From: Paenibacillus sp. FSL H8-0079
Lineage (GTDB): Bacteria > Bacillota > Bacilli > Paenibacillales > Paenibacillaceae
Reading direction: 5' to 3'
DNA: 64,000 nucleotides
Assembly: GCF_037991315.1 (NCBI RefSeq)
Contig: NZ_CP150300.1
Coordinates: forward strand, 1,302,001 to 1,366,000
Made by a program: the position numbers and the translations under genes. The notes below the pieces were generated by a model, which ran no database searches, was not told the origin of the DNA, and worked only from the letters and a program-made list of their open reading frames with translations. Shown piece by piece: positions 53,715 through 64,000 of the stretch (position 1 is the stretch's first letter; each line of letters begins with the position of its first letter).

Positions 53715-54509
53715 ATGAACTGGAAGAAAACCATTATTACGGCAAGTGTCACAGCAACGATGCTGATGGGAAGTCTGACGACAGGAGCACTAACGGCACA
53801 GGTATCGGCAGCTGCTGTTAACAATTCACAAGTAAAAGTAATCTGGGGCGTAAACCTGCGCACATCACCTACTTCTTCTGCGAAGATTGTTCGCATGGTC
53901 GCTAAAGGGGAAACGGTAACGGTGCTTCAGCAATCCGGTTCGGATTGGTATAAGATTAAGGATTCTGCTAACCGGACAGGCTACATATCTTCTTCATCCA
54001 AATACACACAAGCTGTTAGTGGTAGCACAAGCGGATCGGGTTCAAATAGTGGTACATCGGAAACCGGCAATGCGTCTGTGGAAAAAGTGATTGCGGCGGG
54101 AATGAAATATTGGGGTACACCGTATGAATTCGGAGCGAGTCGTAACAGTACAGCTACTTTTGACTGTTCCAGCTTTGTACGTCAGGCCTTCATCGATGCA
54201 CTTGGCATCAAGCTTCCAGCGGATTCTCGCAAACAAGGAGCCTATGTGAAGGAAAAGGGTGCGGTTCAGACCAACTGGAAAAACCTGAAACGCGGCGATC
54301 TGATGTATTTCATGTCGTATAAAGGTAGCTCTGCGTCATCGTATTCCAGCGTTAATAAATCTAGCGCAACCATTACCCACACAGGGATTTACCTGGGCGA
54401 CGGCAAGGTATTACACACATATTCCAACGCCGGCGGTGGTGTAACAACTAGTGATATCTCCGGCAAACACTGGGAGTATCGCTTCCTGTTTGGTGGCAGT
54501 GCGCTGTAG
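53715..54509 (+). CDS. SH3-domain NlpC/P60 cell-wall endopeptidase
   Basis: 264 aa. Signal peptide (SVTATMLMGSLTTGALTAQV, ends near VSA-AAV). Bacterial SH3 domain (about 40-97: VNLRTSPTSSAKIVRMVAKG), Ser/Gly linker, then NlpC/P60 papain-like peptidase: catalytic Cys in TFDCSSFVRQAF, His in ITHTGIYLGDG, polar third residue near KVLHTYS. It cleaves peptidoglycan stem peptides at gamma-D-Glu bonds during wall turnover. GGGGGAA before the ATG. Confidence 0.93.
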   Translation: MNWKKTIITASVTATMLMGSLTTGALTAQVSAAAVNNSQVKVIWGVNLRTSPTSSAKIVRMVAKGETVTVLQQSGSDWYKIKDSANRTGYISSSSKYTQAVSGSTSGSGSNSGTSETGNASVEKVIAAGMKYWGTPYEFGASRNSTATFDCSSFVRQAFIDALGIKLPADSRKQGAYVKEKGAVQTNWKNLKRGDLMYFMSYKGSSASSYSSVNKSSATITHTGIYLGDGKVLHTYSNAGGGVTTSDISGKHWEYRFLFGGSAL

Positions 54510-54579
54510 GTTAGAATAAGGAACTTCTTAAGATATTCCGCGGATGTTCTACGATATTTTGCAAATGTTCATATGCATA

Positions 54580-54628
54580 TAAAACACCTTCCATTCTGCC
54601 TTTGACGGGCGAGTGGAAGGTGTTTTTG
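54580..54628. terminator. Bidirectional terminator
   Basis: AAAACACCTTCCA / TGGAAGGTGTTTTT perfect arms between convergent NlpC/P60 and ArsR-type genes. Confidence 0.9.
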
Positions 54629-54651
54629 TGTTATTTATTATTCCGAAAAAC

Positions 54652-55560
54652 TCAATCCTGATAGTACAGTCGGAACAGGATATCCTGGTTGTAGTTGCCG
54701 AATCCCTCACCATACAAGGTCAGACCGCCCACATGCTGGGCATCTTCCTCCACTGAGAGACGCAAGGTCCATTGGTTTCGTTCTACCGGAATATCCGCGA
54801 GTGTGATTTCGGACAAGTGCTGTCCATCAATAAACGTACCTTCATTCGTAATTCGCAGCACCTTAAGCATGCCATATTGATTGACACTGTCACTCCACCA
54901 TTCCGGGGTGAACATGCCGCGTCCGTTGCCTGAATCTCCAGGGCTTGTCCATTCCCCCAATCGGATGCCATTAAGCATAAATGTAATATCTGAGGGCCAA
55001 TTGGGATTCACCGAAGGGGCTTCTGATCCGATCTCCAGAGACAATTCAATGGCATTGATCTGTTGTCCGGATAAGATATAGTTTGGAATTTTGTACTCCA
55101 CGAATCCACGACCAAACCATAGAATATGGGCGTGCATGCGCTCGGGGTCGAGAAAATAACGAGGGTCATCGTACTGTCCAATGACCTGAGTGGATGTAGC
55201 TAGACCACATGTAGGATAGACGTCAAAATGAGTGTAGTGCCCAACAGGTACAGAAACCTCATGAAGCTTGCGGGATGTTCCGGTTTCCTGAGGCATGGAG
55301 ATGCCAATCCAGTCTACAGCAAGGCTATTCATTTTATGTGTGCCGCCGTCTTTGCGTATCATTTTGGACTGGATAATACCCACATCTTGAAGTTTGCGGA
55401 CATGCATGGTCACGATGGCACTACTCAGACCCAGTGAAGCAGCGAGGTCTTTCACATTCATCGGTGTCTCTGCAACAAGGCGGATGATCTGTAGACGAAC
55501 TTCACTGGCGAGTGCTTCATATAGGGGTAGAAATTCAGCATCGGTATTTGCTCTGATCAC
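54652..55560 (-). CDS. ArsR-type regulator with large C-terminal domain
   Basis: 302 aa. N-terminal winged helix of ArsR/SmtB type: FLPLYEALASEVRLQIIRLV and NVKDLAASLGLSSAIVTMHV RKLQDVGIIQSK. No metal-binding Cys pair on the helices. Residues about 95-302 form a long beta-rich domain (PVGHYTHFDVYPTCGLA, GRGFVEYKIPNYILSGQQIN, FMLNGIRLGEW) that looks like a carbohydrate-binding sandwich. GTG start with TGGAGGAA upstream. Divergent from a GH51 arabinofuranosidase, which it probably represses until arabino-oligosaccharide binds (inference). Confidence 0.85.
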   Translation of the reverse strand: MIRANTDAEFLPLYEALASEVRLQIIRLVAETPMNVKDLAASLGLSSAIVTMHVRKLQDVGIIQSKMIRKDGGTHKMNSLAVDWIGISMPQETGTSRKLHEVSVPVGHYTHFDVYPTCGLATSTQVIGQYDDPRYFLDPERMHAHILWFGRGFVEYKIPNYILSGQQINAIELSLEIGSEAPSVNPNWPSDITFMLNGIRLGEWTSPGDSGNGRGMFTPEWWSDSVNQYGMLKVLRITNEGTFIDGQHLSEITLADIPVERNQWTLRLSVEEDAQHVGGLTLYGEGFGNYNQDILFRLYYQD

Positions 55561-55692
55561 AAGTGTTCCTCCATTTTCGCGTATTGAATTAAGTTAAACA
55601 TAAATTCAGTGAAAAGAATAACATTTTGCAAAATTCCTGTTGAAATTAACGCTATAATCGATTTTAATATAAATATGAACGTTGATCCATAG

Positions 55693-57244
<1,552 letters not shown>

Positions 57245-57265
57245 TGGTCAGCGTACTTCTTGAAT

Positions 57266-57306
57266 CAAAAAAACTGGGTGCGAGTATATCGCATCCAGTT
57301 TTTTTC
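57266..57306. terminator. Terminator of abfA
   Basis: AAAAAACTGG-TGCG / CGCA-CCAGTTTTTTT with ATA loop. Confidence 0.9.
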
Positions 57307-57359
57307 GTTGTATTTTATAGGGAGAGGGAAGGCATTGGAGTTGCGTGCGCACTTACCCT

Positions 57360-58112
57360 TTAAAATTCAAAACTTTCTCCGTCGCGTGGAATGAGCACCT
57401 GACCATCCAACTGCTCGGATGCCAGATAAGTGGCCAGATCCGTGCGAGACACCACACAATGGTTAATCGCATCCATGTGCACAGCGATGACATGAGCCGA
57501 CGGTGCATGGCGCTTCACGGCAACAACGTCAGGCCCGTCCATTGTAATGGGATCACCCTCTACGAAGCGAGCTCCTCCGGCGTTTAGGACAATGACTTCA
57601 GGGCTGTATTGGCGAATAGCCTCAGCGGGTTCTTCACACCAGATGGTATCCCCGGCAATGTACGTGACAGGTTCTCCATTTGCTTCAAGTACAAAGCCGG
57701 ACACCTTGCCCATACGTTCGCCGATTTCACCCGTACCATGACGCCCGGAAGTGAGGGCGAATCGAACAGAGTGATACTCATGCTTCTCATCTACAGCTGT
57801 TACATCCGTGAATCCAGCTTCTAGAAATGTGTTCTCGTCCCCAGGCTGGCAGATCAGCGGGATGTCCTTGCGAAACTGCTTCGCTGAGGCTTCATCCCAG
57901 TGGTCCAGATGGGTGTGTGTGATAATCAACAGATCCGGATTCAGATAATCCGTTTCGAGTTCTGGCAGACCGACTCTTGGGTTACGCAGCTCATTTGGTG
58001 TGTTTGGAAAAGCAGGCATGACTTCAGCGTCCATCAGCATCGGGTCGACGAGGATGTTCAGCCCTCCGAATTCCAGCCAGAGTGTAGCATGGCGAATCAA
58101 TTGAATTTTCAT
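57360..58112 (-). CDS. MBL-fold metallo-hydrolase
   Basis: 250 aa metallo-beta-lactamase fold of the UlaG/YtkL-like group. Zn ligands in HTHLDHWD (near 85-92), later VTYIAGDTIW (Asp) and HVIAVHMDAINHC (His). Starts directly with MKIQLIRHATLWLEFGGLNI, no signal peptide. Natural substrate not identifiable. Divergent from an Lrp/AsnC regulator with 131 bases between the starts, so it may be its target. Confidence 0.9.
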   Translation of the reverse strand: MKIQLIRHATLWLEFGGLNILVDPMLMDAEVMPAFPNTPNELRNPRVGLPELETDYLNPDLLIITHTHLDHWDEASAKQFRKDIPLICQPGDENTFLEAGFTDVTAVDEKHEYHSVRFALTSGRHGTGEIGERMGKVSGFVLEANGEPVTYIAGDTIWCEEPAEAIRQYSPEVIVLNAGGARFVEGDPITMDGPDVVAVKRHAPSAHVIAVHMDAINHCVVSRTDLATYLASEQLDGQVLIPRDGESFEF

Positions 58113-58243
58113 TATATTTGCACTCCTTCAGGTTGTTTAATAGTATTACCCTATATGGTATACAACCCGTTTAACGTCGTACATAACATGATGAACGGAA
58201 TTAGGCCACTCTAATTTCACTGTGAAAGGATTGCTGAAGCCAC

Positions 58244-58675
58244 ATGAATGAAACGATAGATGACACAGATATACGCATTCTGCAGATCCTGATCGAGGAT
58301 GCCAAACGTTCTCATAAAGAGATTGGTGAAGAGGTGCATCTCACAGGACAGGCCGTCGGTGCAAGAGTGCGCAAGCTGCAAGATCTGGGTGTGATCGAAG
58401 GGTATACGGTAAAATGGAACCCGGAACGCCTAGGCCGCGGCCTTCAGGCTTTTGTTACGGTTTTTCTGAACTCCGGCGACAGACATGCCGCCTTTCGTGC
58501 ATTCATTGCTGAACGTGAGGACATCGTTGAAGTCCACCGCGTCAGCGGAGAAGGCTGTTATCTGATGCGGGTACAGACTGGCACTACAGAGCAGCTTGGA
58601 CTACTTCTTGAAGCATTGCTGCCTTACGGCAATTACAAAGTCAGCCTGTCCATAGGTGTAGAGAAATCGCAATGA
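58244..58675 (+). CDS. Lrp/AsnC family transcriptional regulator
   Basis: 143 aa. HTH: IDDTDIRILQILIEDAKRSH, KEIGEEVHLTGQAVGARVRK LQDLGVI, then a RAM (ASNC) ligand domain of about 80 residues (GRGLQAFVTVFL, VEVHRVSGEGCYLMRVQTGT). Such regulators form octamers responding to amino acids. Divergent from the MBL hydrolase gene. A GAAAGGATTGCTG stretch precedes the ATG. Confidence 0.92.
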   Translation: MNETIDDTDIRILQILIEDAKRSHKEIGEEVHLTGQAVGARVRKLQDLGVIEGYTVKWNPERLGRGLQAFVTVFLNSGDRHAAFRAFIAEREDIVEVHRVSGEGCYLMRVQTGTTEQLGLLLEALLPYGNYKVSLSIGVEKSQ

Positions 58676-58709
58676 TGTAAGCGAAGCTTGTCCTCATCCA
58701 TCCCGATGC

Positions 58710-59210
58710 TCAACGAGCTTGCTGCTGTTCCTGTAAAGTCTGCTGAAGCAAAACCACCGCCTGGTTCAGCTCTTTTTTGCTGAGTAGGTGATCAGTCTGA
58801 ACGTGCGATCGTGTGCCGTCCTTCAGGTACAGGACGAACATGGGGGAGGCAGACAGGAGCCACTTACTGCGGGCAGGTGAGGCAAGTTCAACTTTGCGGA
58901 TCTGGCTCCATGGAATTTTCCGTTTGCCAGTACGTATAGACTCATCATCCCAAGACAATAACACGGCAGGGTTTCGGGTTAGTCGAGACAGGAACATGAA
59001 GAACAATGGACCGATCAACCACATCCCCAGTACGGCCGCGATGGAATAGTATATGGTCTCCAGTCTTTCGGCTTGTCCATCCACGATGATCCACAACAGG
59101 ATCACGCACAAGAGAAGTAACAGGAAGCATAAACTTCCTTTCCATAGAGCCGTGCTGCGTCGGTAACGAATGTGCTGGTTGTTACGCTCGGGTGTTTCAG
59201 GTTGTTGCAT
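58710..59210 (-). CDS. Two-TM protein with bacterial PH-like domain
   Basis: 166 aa. Two membrane segments (about 25-46 and 58-78) followed by a PH-like C-terminal domain: LSWDDESIRTGKRKIPWSQI RKVEL and FVLYLKDGTRSHVQTD. The IPWxxI pattern is common in YcxB/bPH2-type membrane proteins. Gln-rich ends. GAGGAGG-like site (AGGAGGAGG) before the ATG. Role unknown. Confidence 0.75.
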   Translation of the reverse strand: MQQPETPERNNQHIRYRRSTALWKGSLCFLLLLLCVILLWIIVDGQAERLETIYYSIAAVLGMWLIGPLFFMFLSRLTRNPAVLLSWDDESIRTGKRKIPWSQIRKVELASPARSKWLLSASPMFVLYLKDGTRSHVQTDHLLSKKELNQAVVLLQQTLQEQQQAR

Positions 59211-59314
59211 AGATCCTCCTCCTAATCAACATTGCTGCTCGCTATGCCAAACGTGCCGCCTGCATGAGCAGAGCGGCATGTTCAACGTTCTTTGTTTACT
59301 ATAACTCAGGTTCA

Positions 59315-61132
59315 TTACCCTGATATAGCTGAATTTTTACCTGCATCACGCGCATGGGTGTACAAGTCAGCATACACACCTTTGGCTGCGATCAGTTCCT
59401 GGTGTGGGCCTTCCTCCACAATCTCACCATCCTCCATCACCAGAATTCGATCGGCATGCATCACCGTAGACAGGCGATGGGCAATGACAATGGTGGTGCG
59501 ACCCTGGGATACCGATTCCAGCGCCTGCTGCACGAGCTGTTCAGTGTGTGAGTCCAGATTGGCGGTTGCTTCATCCAGAATGAGCACGCGAGGCTGGAAC
59601 ACCACGATCCGGGCAAATGAGATCAACTGCCGCTCCCCGGCAGACAGACCGCTTCCGCGTTCGGATAGATGCGTATCATATCCTTGCGGTAAACGTGAAA
59701 TCATCGCATGTGCTCCGACAAACCGACAGGCCTCAATCGCCTGCTCTCGCGTAATATCCTCACGAAACATTCTCACATTATCAATAATGGAACCGGAGAA
59801 TAGGAAGGGTTCCTGTTGAATCAGACCCACGATCCGATGAAGCTTGGCCTGCGGCAGATGCCGGATATCGGTACCATCAATCTCGATACTGCCCTTGTCT
59901 ACATCATAGAAGCGATTGAGCAGGGAGATCAGTGTACTTTTACCAGCACCTGTTGTTCCCACGATACCTACCATTTCGCCCGGATAGAGGTGCAAGTTCA
60001 TCTGCTGAATCAAGGGCCGGTCTGCCCGATAACCGAACGATACATCATTAAAATCAATCTGGCCCATTACACTCTGAGGTTCCAGTGACGAAGCCTGTTG
60101 AGGTTCGGGATCGGCAACTTCAGGCCGCGTATTCAGAATGTTCCAGATGCGATCCATCGATACGGTCGTGGACTGGAATGTATTCCATTGCATCGTAATC
60201 TGGTTAATCGGTTGAAAGAACTGACGGATATAGCTGATAAACGCATACAGTACACCGACTTGCAGGGACTCGCCCAGTACGGCGCGACCCCCAAGCCAGA
60301 CCATCATGACCAGTGCCGCATTGCCAAGGATATCAAACGTCCGGTTGAATATGACATTGGAGCGGGCTTGAGCAATGTTGGCTTTCAGATGGTGCGCATT
60401 TTGTTCCGAGAAGCGTTTCTTCTGTTCTTCTTCCTGGTGAAAAGCTTGAATCAGGAACATGCCGGACAAGTTCTCCGCCGTAAATGCGATCAGACGGGAG
60501 AGACGCGTACGGGCATTTTGATAAGCTTTTCGCAGTCGACTACGGAATAATACCGCAACCACCGCAATGACAGGCAGAACGATCAGGGAGTAACTCGCCA
60601 GCACCGGATCAAGTTGGAACATAAAGACGATAATCAGCACCAGCATCATGCCATCTCGAATCAGACTGAGCAGTACTTGGGTGAAGAAGCTGCTGATGGT
60701 TTCCGTATCACTGGATACGTTCGTGACCAGACTGCCGATATGAAAACGGTCAAAGAAGGACATGGACATTTTGGAGATATGTTTGAACAGGTCCTTTCTG
60801 ATCCGGGATACAATGTTCTGGCCCACGTGCTGCAACAGATTGTTTTGGATATAGGTGAAAATAAAACTGATGACAGCCAGCCCAAGAAAGATGGCTGCGA
60901 GCTGAACGAGAAAGCCTACGCTGGTCTTCCCTATAGCCAGATGATCATCGATAGCGATCTTCACCAGATAAGGTTGCAGCAGATCTGCCGATATGCCAAG
61001 CAGTGAGCAGAAGAAGATACCGGCAAAAGCCCATTTATGCGGTTTGGCGTATGCCATCATCGCCTTAAACGAAGTTCGTTTACTCTGATCAGCCTCTGCA
61101 TCTGGGTGAAGTTCAGCGTTATCGTTAGACAT
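59315..61132 (-). CDS. ABC exporter half-transporter (heterodimer subunit with consensus Walker B)
   Basis: 605 aa: six membrane segments then an ATPase domain. Walker A GTTGAGKST, Walker B VLILDEATANLD (catalytic Glu present), H-loop VIAHRLS, but the signature is LSAGERQ instead of LSGGQ. Overlaps the upstream subunit by 8 bases (61125-61132), showing translational coupling. With the partner it forms one normal and one degenerate ATP site, as in BmrCD/YheHI-type heterodimeric multidrug exporters. Starts MSNDNAELHPDAEADQSKRT, a hydrophilic tail. Substrate unknown. Confidence 0.93.
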   Translation of the reverse strand: MSNDNAELHPDAEADQSKRTSFKAMMAYAKPHKWAFAGIFFCSLLGISADLLQPYLVKIAIDDHLAIGKTSVGFLVQLAAIFLGLAVISFIFTYIQNNLLQHVGQNIVSRIRKDLFKHISKMSMSFFDRFHIGSLVTNVSSDTETISSFFTQVLLSLIRDGMMLVLIIVFMFQLDPVLASYSLIVLPVIAVVAVLFRSRLRKAYQNARTRLSRLIAFTAENLSGMFLIQAFHQEEEQKKRFSEQNAHHLKANIAQARSNVIFNRTFDILGNAALVMMVWLGGRAVLGESLQVGVLYAFISYIRQFFQPINQITMQWNTFQSTTVSMDRIWNILNTRPEVADPEPQQASSLEPQSVMGQIDFNDVSFGYRADRPLIQQMNLHLYPGEMVGIVGTTGAGKSTLISLLNRFYDVDKGSIEIDGTDIRHLPQAKLHRIVGLIQQEPFLFSGSIIDNVRMFREDITREQAIEACRFVGAHAMISRLPQGYDTHLSERGSGLSAGERQLISFARIVVFQPRVLILDEATANLDSHTEQLVQQALESVSQGRTTIVIAHRLSTVMHADRILVMEDGEIVEEGPHQELIAAKGVYADLYTHARDAGKNSAISG

Positions 61133-62867
61133 GATGTAATCCCTCCTCCTGCAAACGGTAGGTTACCGCATACAATCCTTTGGCAGCCATCAGCTGAGCA
61201 TGTGTACCCTGTTCAGCAACGCGCCCTTCATCCAGAACGATAATATCGTCTGCATGACGGACCGCGCTGATGCGATGAGAGATGATCAATGTGGTCTTGC
61301 CCTTGCCGATCTCGCGCAAACTTCGCAGAATGCCACTCTCGGTGACAGCATCAACGGCGCTCATGCTGTCATCCAGAATAAGTAACTGTGCTTGCTTGAT
61401 CAAGCCCCTCGCCAGACTTGTACGTTGCCGTTGTCCACCTGATAACGTGAGTCCTCGTTCGCCAAGTAGGGTATCGAACCGATCGGGAAAACGGACAATA
61501 TTATCATAGATCATGGCTTGGCGCGCACTATGCTCCACCGTATCCAGCGATACTTCCCGGTCGCTAAATGCGATGTTATCCCGGATGGTGGTACTAAACA
61601 GGAATCCATCCTGAGGGACATAGGCGATGCGCGATCTTAGACTTTCCAGCGACAGCTGCCGAATATCTGTACCATTGATGCGGATCGTTCCTTCAGGTGG
61701 TTCATATGTACGCAGCAATAGCTTAACGAGGGTACTTTTACCCGAGCCGGTCTTGCCTACAATGCCGACCGTTCGTCCCGCACGGATATTGAGTTGAATG
61801 TTTTTGAGAGCAGGAGATGAACTGCCAGGGTAGGAGAAAGTTAGATTCTCCATGGTGATATCTTGTACGGTTTGGAGCGCTGTGGCTTCAGGAAGCTCAC
61901 GCACATCGGCTACTTCGCTCAGCAGATCATTCACCCGTTCCAGGGATGCGCCTGAGCGCTGGACGGTATTGATGACATTACCGATCTGCTGAAGTGGTCC
62001 CATGATGATCCGCAGATATAACGTCAAGGCGACAAAACTTCCGAGCGTAATGGAATTCTGCATGGTCATAATACCACCGACAAGCAAAGAAACGACCAGT
62101 GAGATCGCTCCGAGCAGCGGGAGCAAAGCTTGAAACAAGGAAGACAGACGAACGAGTCGAAGCTGTTTGCTCTTGATCGCATCGACGGTGGTTCCAAAGC
62201 GGGCACGAGCACTATCTTCAATAGCAAACGTCTTAGTTACGCGAATGCCGCCCAACTGTTCTTCTGCGGATTCCGTCATGGTTGCAAGAGCTTCCTGTAC
62301 GTCACGAGAGCGCTTGCGAATCCGTGGACCGAAAAACACGACCAGAAATGGAATGGCCAGCAAGGGTACAACACTGATCAGAATAAGCGTCAGCGGAATC
62401 CCGCTAAGCAGCATCATGACAATACAGGACAACAGCAGGAATGTTGCATTGGTCATGAGCGTAACGCCGTTGGATATGGCTTCACGGACGGAAGTCACGT
62501 CATTCATGACATAACTGAGCAGTTTTCCGTTTCCCTGTTTGGAGAAATAGTGTTCACTGAGTTCGGAAAACTTACTGAATATACGCTCACGCGTCATGAA
62601 TTCGAAGCGTCGACCGAGCTTCATAATCATGAATTGTCCGGTGCCGAACAGTAGATTATACCCGATGGCAATAGCTAGCAGGGAAAGGCTGTACCTTACG
62701 ACAGTCTGCATCTGGAGCGTATTCTGCATCAACTGATCCGTGAAACTGCCCAGTATGCGGGGCAAGGATGCCTGCCCGACATTGGATGCAATAATTAGAA
62801 GAACAGCAACCAGATAGATAGGCCAGTTGGACACAACGTAACCGCGAAGTAATCCTTTCTTGGACAT
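61125..62867 (-). CDS. ABC exporter half-transporter (heterodimer subunit with degenerate Walker B)
   Basis: 580 aa. ATG at 62867 with AAAGGAG 10 bases upstream; the 43 in-frame codons before it have no site. Six membrane segments (from about 12), then ATPase: Walker A GKTGSGKST, signature LSGGQRQR (canonical), Walker B LLILDDSMSAVDA, where Asp replaces the catalytic Glu, H-loop IISHRIS. Its degenerate Walker B pairs with the partner's LSAGE signature in the non-hydrolysing site. First gene of the two-gene operon; its stop overlaps the second gene's start. Confidence 0.93.
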   Translation of the reverse strand: MSKKGLLRGYVVSNWPIYLVAVLLIIASNVGQASLPRILGSFTDQLMQNTLQMQTVVRYSLSLLAIAIGYNLLFGTGQFMIMKLGRRFEFMTRERIFSKFSELSEHYFSKQGNGKLLSYVMNDVTSVREAISNGVTLMTNATFLLLSCIVMMLLSGIPLTLILISVVPLLAIPFLVVFFGPRIRKRSRDVQEALATMTESAEEQLGGIRVTKTFAIEDSARARFGTTVDAIKSKQLRLVRLSSLFQALLPLLGAISLVVSLLVGGIMTMQNSITLGSFVALTLYLRIIMGPLQQIGNVINTVQRSGASLERVNDLLSEVADVRELPEATALQTVQDITMENLTFSYPGSSSPALKNIQLNIRAGRTVGIVGKTGSGKSTLVKLLLRTYEPPEGTIRINGTDIRQLSLESLRSRIAYVPQDGFLFSTTIRDNIAFSDREVSLDTVEHSARQAMIYDNIVRFPDRFDTLLGERGLTLSGGQRQRTSLARGLIKQAQLLILDDSMSAVDAVTESGILRSLREIGKGKTTLIISHRISAVRHADDIIVLDEGRVAEQGTHAQLMAAKGLYAVTYRLQEEGLHHV

Positions 62868-63227
62868 AAGCATTGTTCTCCTTTTGGTATAGGTGAAGTC
62901 AGTCCAGCATGTGGAGTCAAGAAAAGGGCCGACACCTGTTATTAGCGCGTCGTGCCCTCTTACTGTATGCGATCTGGTTTGCAGTTTATCCGTCATCCGA
63001 TGGATTTCTCTATTCTTATTTTTGCGCTAATCCGAATGGATGTCAACGAAGCCACTTAGCAAAAGCTGGTGGCTTGGACTAGTGAACGCGGAGAAGAGAT
63101 GTATGCCGTGTTCCTGTGTTGTATTCACCAGATGTCGAAATTACTGAAACATTTTCTAAGGGTATCCCGTCTGTAGGAATGAAGAGGTAAAAAATAGGCT
63201 TTACTAATCATATGGAGGTGCCAGGAA
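62868..63227. other. Divergent promoter region between the ABC operon and SLH gene
   Basis: 360 bases, no gene seen. Contains a hairpin AAGCCAC...GTGGCTT at 63049-63075 and a GGGC-GAC/GTC-GCCC imperfect dyad near 62925-62960. No clear promoters identified. Confidence 0.4.
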
Positions 63228-64000
63228 ATGAAACATAAAAAAGGATTGGCTGCAACACTTGCGCTCTGCGTTTCTTTGACAGCAGGAGGTGCATCGGTAC
63301 TCGCTTTTTCAGATGTGAAGGATGAAGGACAGAAGTCGGTTGTGGATTCTTTGAAATCAAAAGGCATTGTTAACGGAGTAACGGCGGATCTGTTCCGTCC
63401 AGATCTTGCATTGTCCGAGCCTCAGGGTGTTCAACTGATTGTGAATGCATTTGGTCTGAAAAATGCATACGCTGCGTCTTCCGCTCAGGATAAAATTAGC
63501 CCGGACACGTGGTATGCCGATGCTGTTCAAGCGGCTACGCAAAATGGATTGTCCGTTCCGGTAGAAGTGAACCCGCAGGGCAAGATGACACGTGAGCAGT
63601 TTGTTATTTTGCTGCATGAAGGAATTAACACAACCGGCAATTATCCGGTGATCATGTTGTATAATGGTATCAAGGACGAAAATAAAATCGGTAAGGACGC
63701 CAAATCTGCAGTCCAGAACCTGCTGAACATGAACATCATTGAACTGGATAAGGACGGTAACTTCCGTCCAGATCAGTCGCTTACCCGTATGGAGGCTGCA
63801 AGCATGATCTTCAATGCACTTGAATTTGTAGATAAACACGGCAATGGCGGCTCAGCAGAGCCAGCTCCAACCACTCCAGGTGAAGGCCAGCAAGCGATCG
63901 TACCTGAAGTGACAACGACGAAGGTTGATGACAAAACAACTAAAGTTAAACTCAGTGCTGAAATGCCTCACCCTGGTTATGGATTGAAGATTGATGATGT
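63228..64000 (+). CDS. SLH-domain surface protein (3' end outside window)
   Basis: At least 257 residues, open to the window edge. ATG with GGAGGTG 7 bases upstream. Signal peptide KKGLAATLALCVSLTAGGAS, ends near VLA. Three S-layer homology-type repeats: FSDVKDEGQKSVVDSLKSKG (with LFRPDLALSEPQGVQLI), TWYADAVQAATQNGLSVPVE (with KMTREQFVILL) and SAVQNLLNMNIIELDKDGNF (with RPDQSLTRMEAASMIFNAL). A Pro/Thr linker and beta-rich domain follow. SLH repeats bind pyruvylated wall polymer, so it is wall-bound; the first repeat looks degenerate. The role of the C-terminal part is unknown. Confidence 0.9.
   Translation, partial: MKHKKGLAATLALCVSLTAGGASVLAFSDVKDEGQKSVVDSLKSKGIVNGVTADLFRPDLALSEPQGVQLIVNAFGLKNAYAASSAQDKISPDTWYADAVQAATQNGLSVPVEVNPQGKMTREQFVILLHEGINTTGNYPVIMLYNGIKDENKIGKDAKSAVQNLLNMNIIELDKDGNFRPDQSLTRMEAASMIFNALEFVDKHGNGGSAEPAPTTPGEGQQAIVPEVTTTKVDDKTTKVKLSAEMPHPGYGLKIDD

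Overview
The window is a stretch of Gram-positive chromosome most consistent with Paenibacillus. Evidence for this is the strong AAGGAGG-type ribosome binding sites with ATG, GTG and TTG starts, SigL with a RocR-type activator, an SLH-domain surface protein, a BclA-like exosporium-type protein, LCP, BcrC and methyl-accepting proteins, and a neighbouring GH9 plus GH48 cellulase pair built from Fn3 and CBM3 modules. I saw no rRNA, tRNA, IS element, prophage or CRISPR array.

Layout. 1-9.8 kb: end of a DUF4179-like membrane-anchored protein; LacI regulator divergent from a GH125 alpha-mannosidase that is flanked by an inverted pair of a hairpin-forming dispersed repeat; an oxidoreductase/isomerase sugar pair divergent from an AraC regulator; a degenerate kinase; a lone Cas4-like Fe-S nuclease. 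9.9-13 kb: alanine dehydrogenase divergent from its AdeR-type PucR regulator. 13.7-25 kb: an unusual STAND NTPase, a sigma-54 activator, a BclA-C protein, proline dehydrogenase and P5C dehydrogenase (divergent), sigma-54 itself (SigL) and aspartase. Three textbook -24/-12 promoters lie in front of the proline and aspartate genes, so the block reads as a self-contained sigma-54 amino-acid catabolic regulon. 25-36 kb: chemoreceptor, secreted proteins, ring-cleaving dioxygenase, YwaF-like protein, SDR, YqkE-like protein, secreted PPIase, MFS exporter and several tiny proteins, two of them under 60 residues (36 and 53 aa).

36-40 kb holds the most unusual locus. A ComQ-like isoprenyl-synthase-fold protein with two DDxxD motifs is followed on the same strand by an 80-residue peptide that has an NHLP (nitrile hydratase-like) RiPP leader and a short core ending in NCGPWRS. 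A seven-TM sensor kinase gene converges on this pair. This resembles the comQ-comX half of a competence-pheromone system, but with a proteusin-type leader.

40-64 kb: acyltransferase, LCP ligase and BcrC phosphatase (cell envelope), a second chemoreceptor, the GH9-GH48 cellulase pair with near-duplicate Fn3-Fn3-CBM3 tails, a parallel beta-helix protein, an SH3-NlpC/P60 hydrolase, an ArsR-type regulator divergent from a GH51 arabinofuranosidase, an MBL hydrolase, an Lrp regulator, a heterodimeric ABC exporter with one degenerate ATP site, and the start of an SLH-domain surface protein that runs off the window. Plant-polysaccharide degradation (GH9, GH48, GH51, GH125) and amino-acid catabolism dominate.
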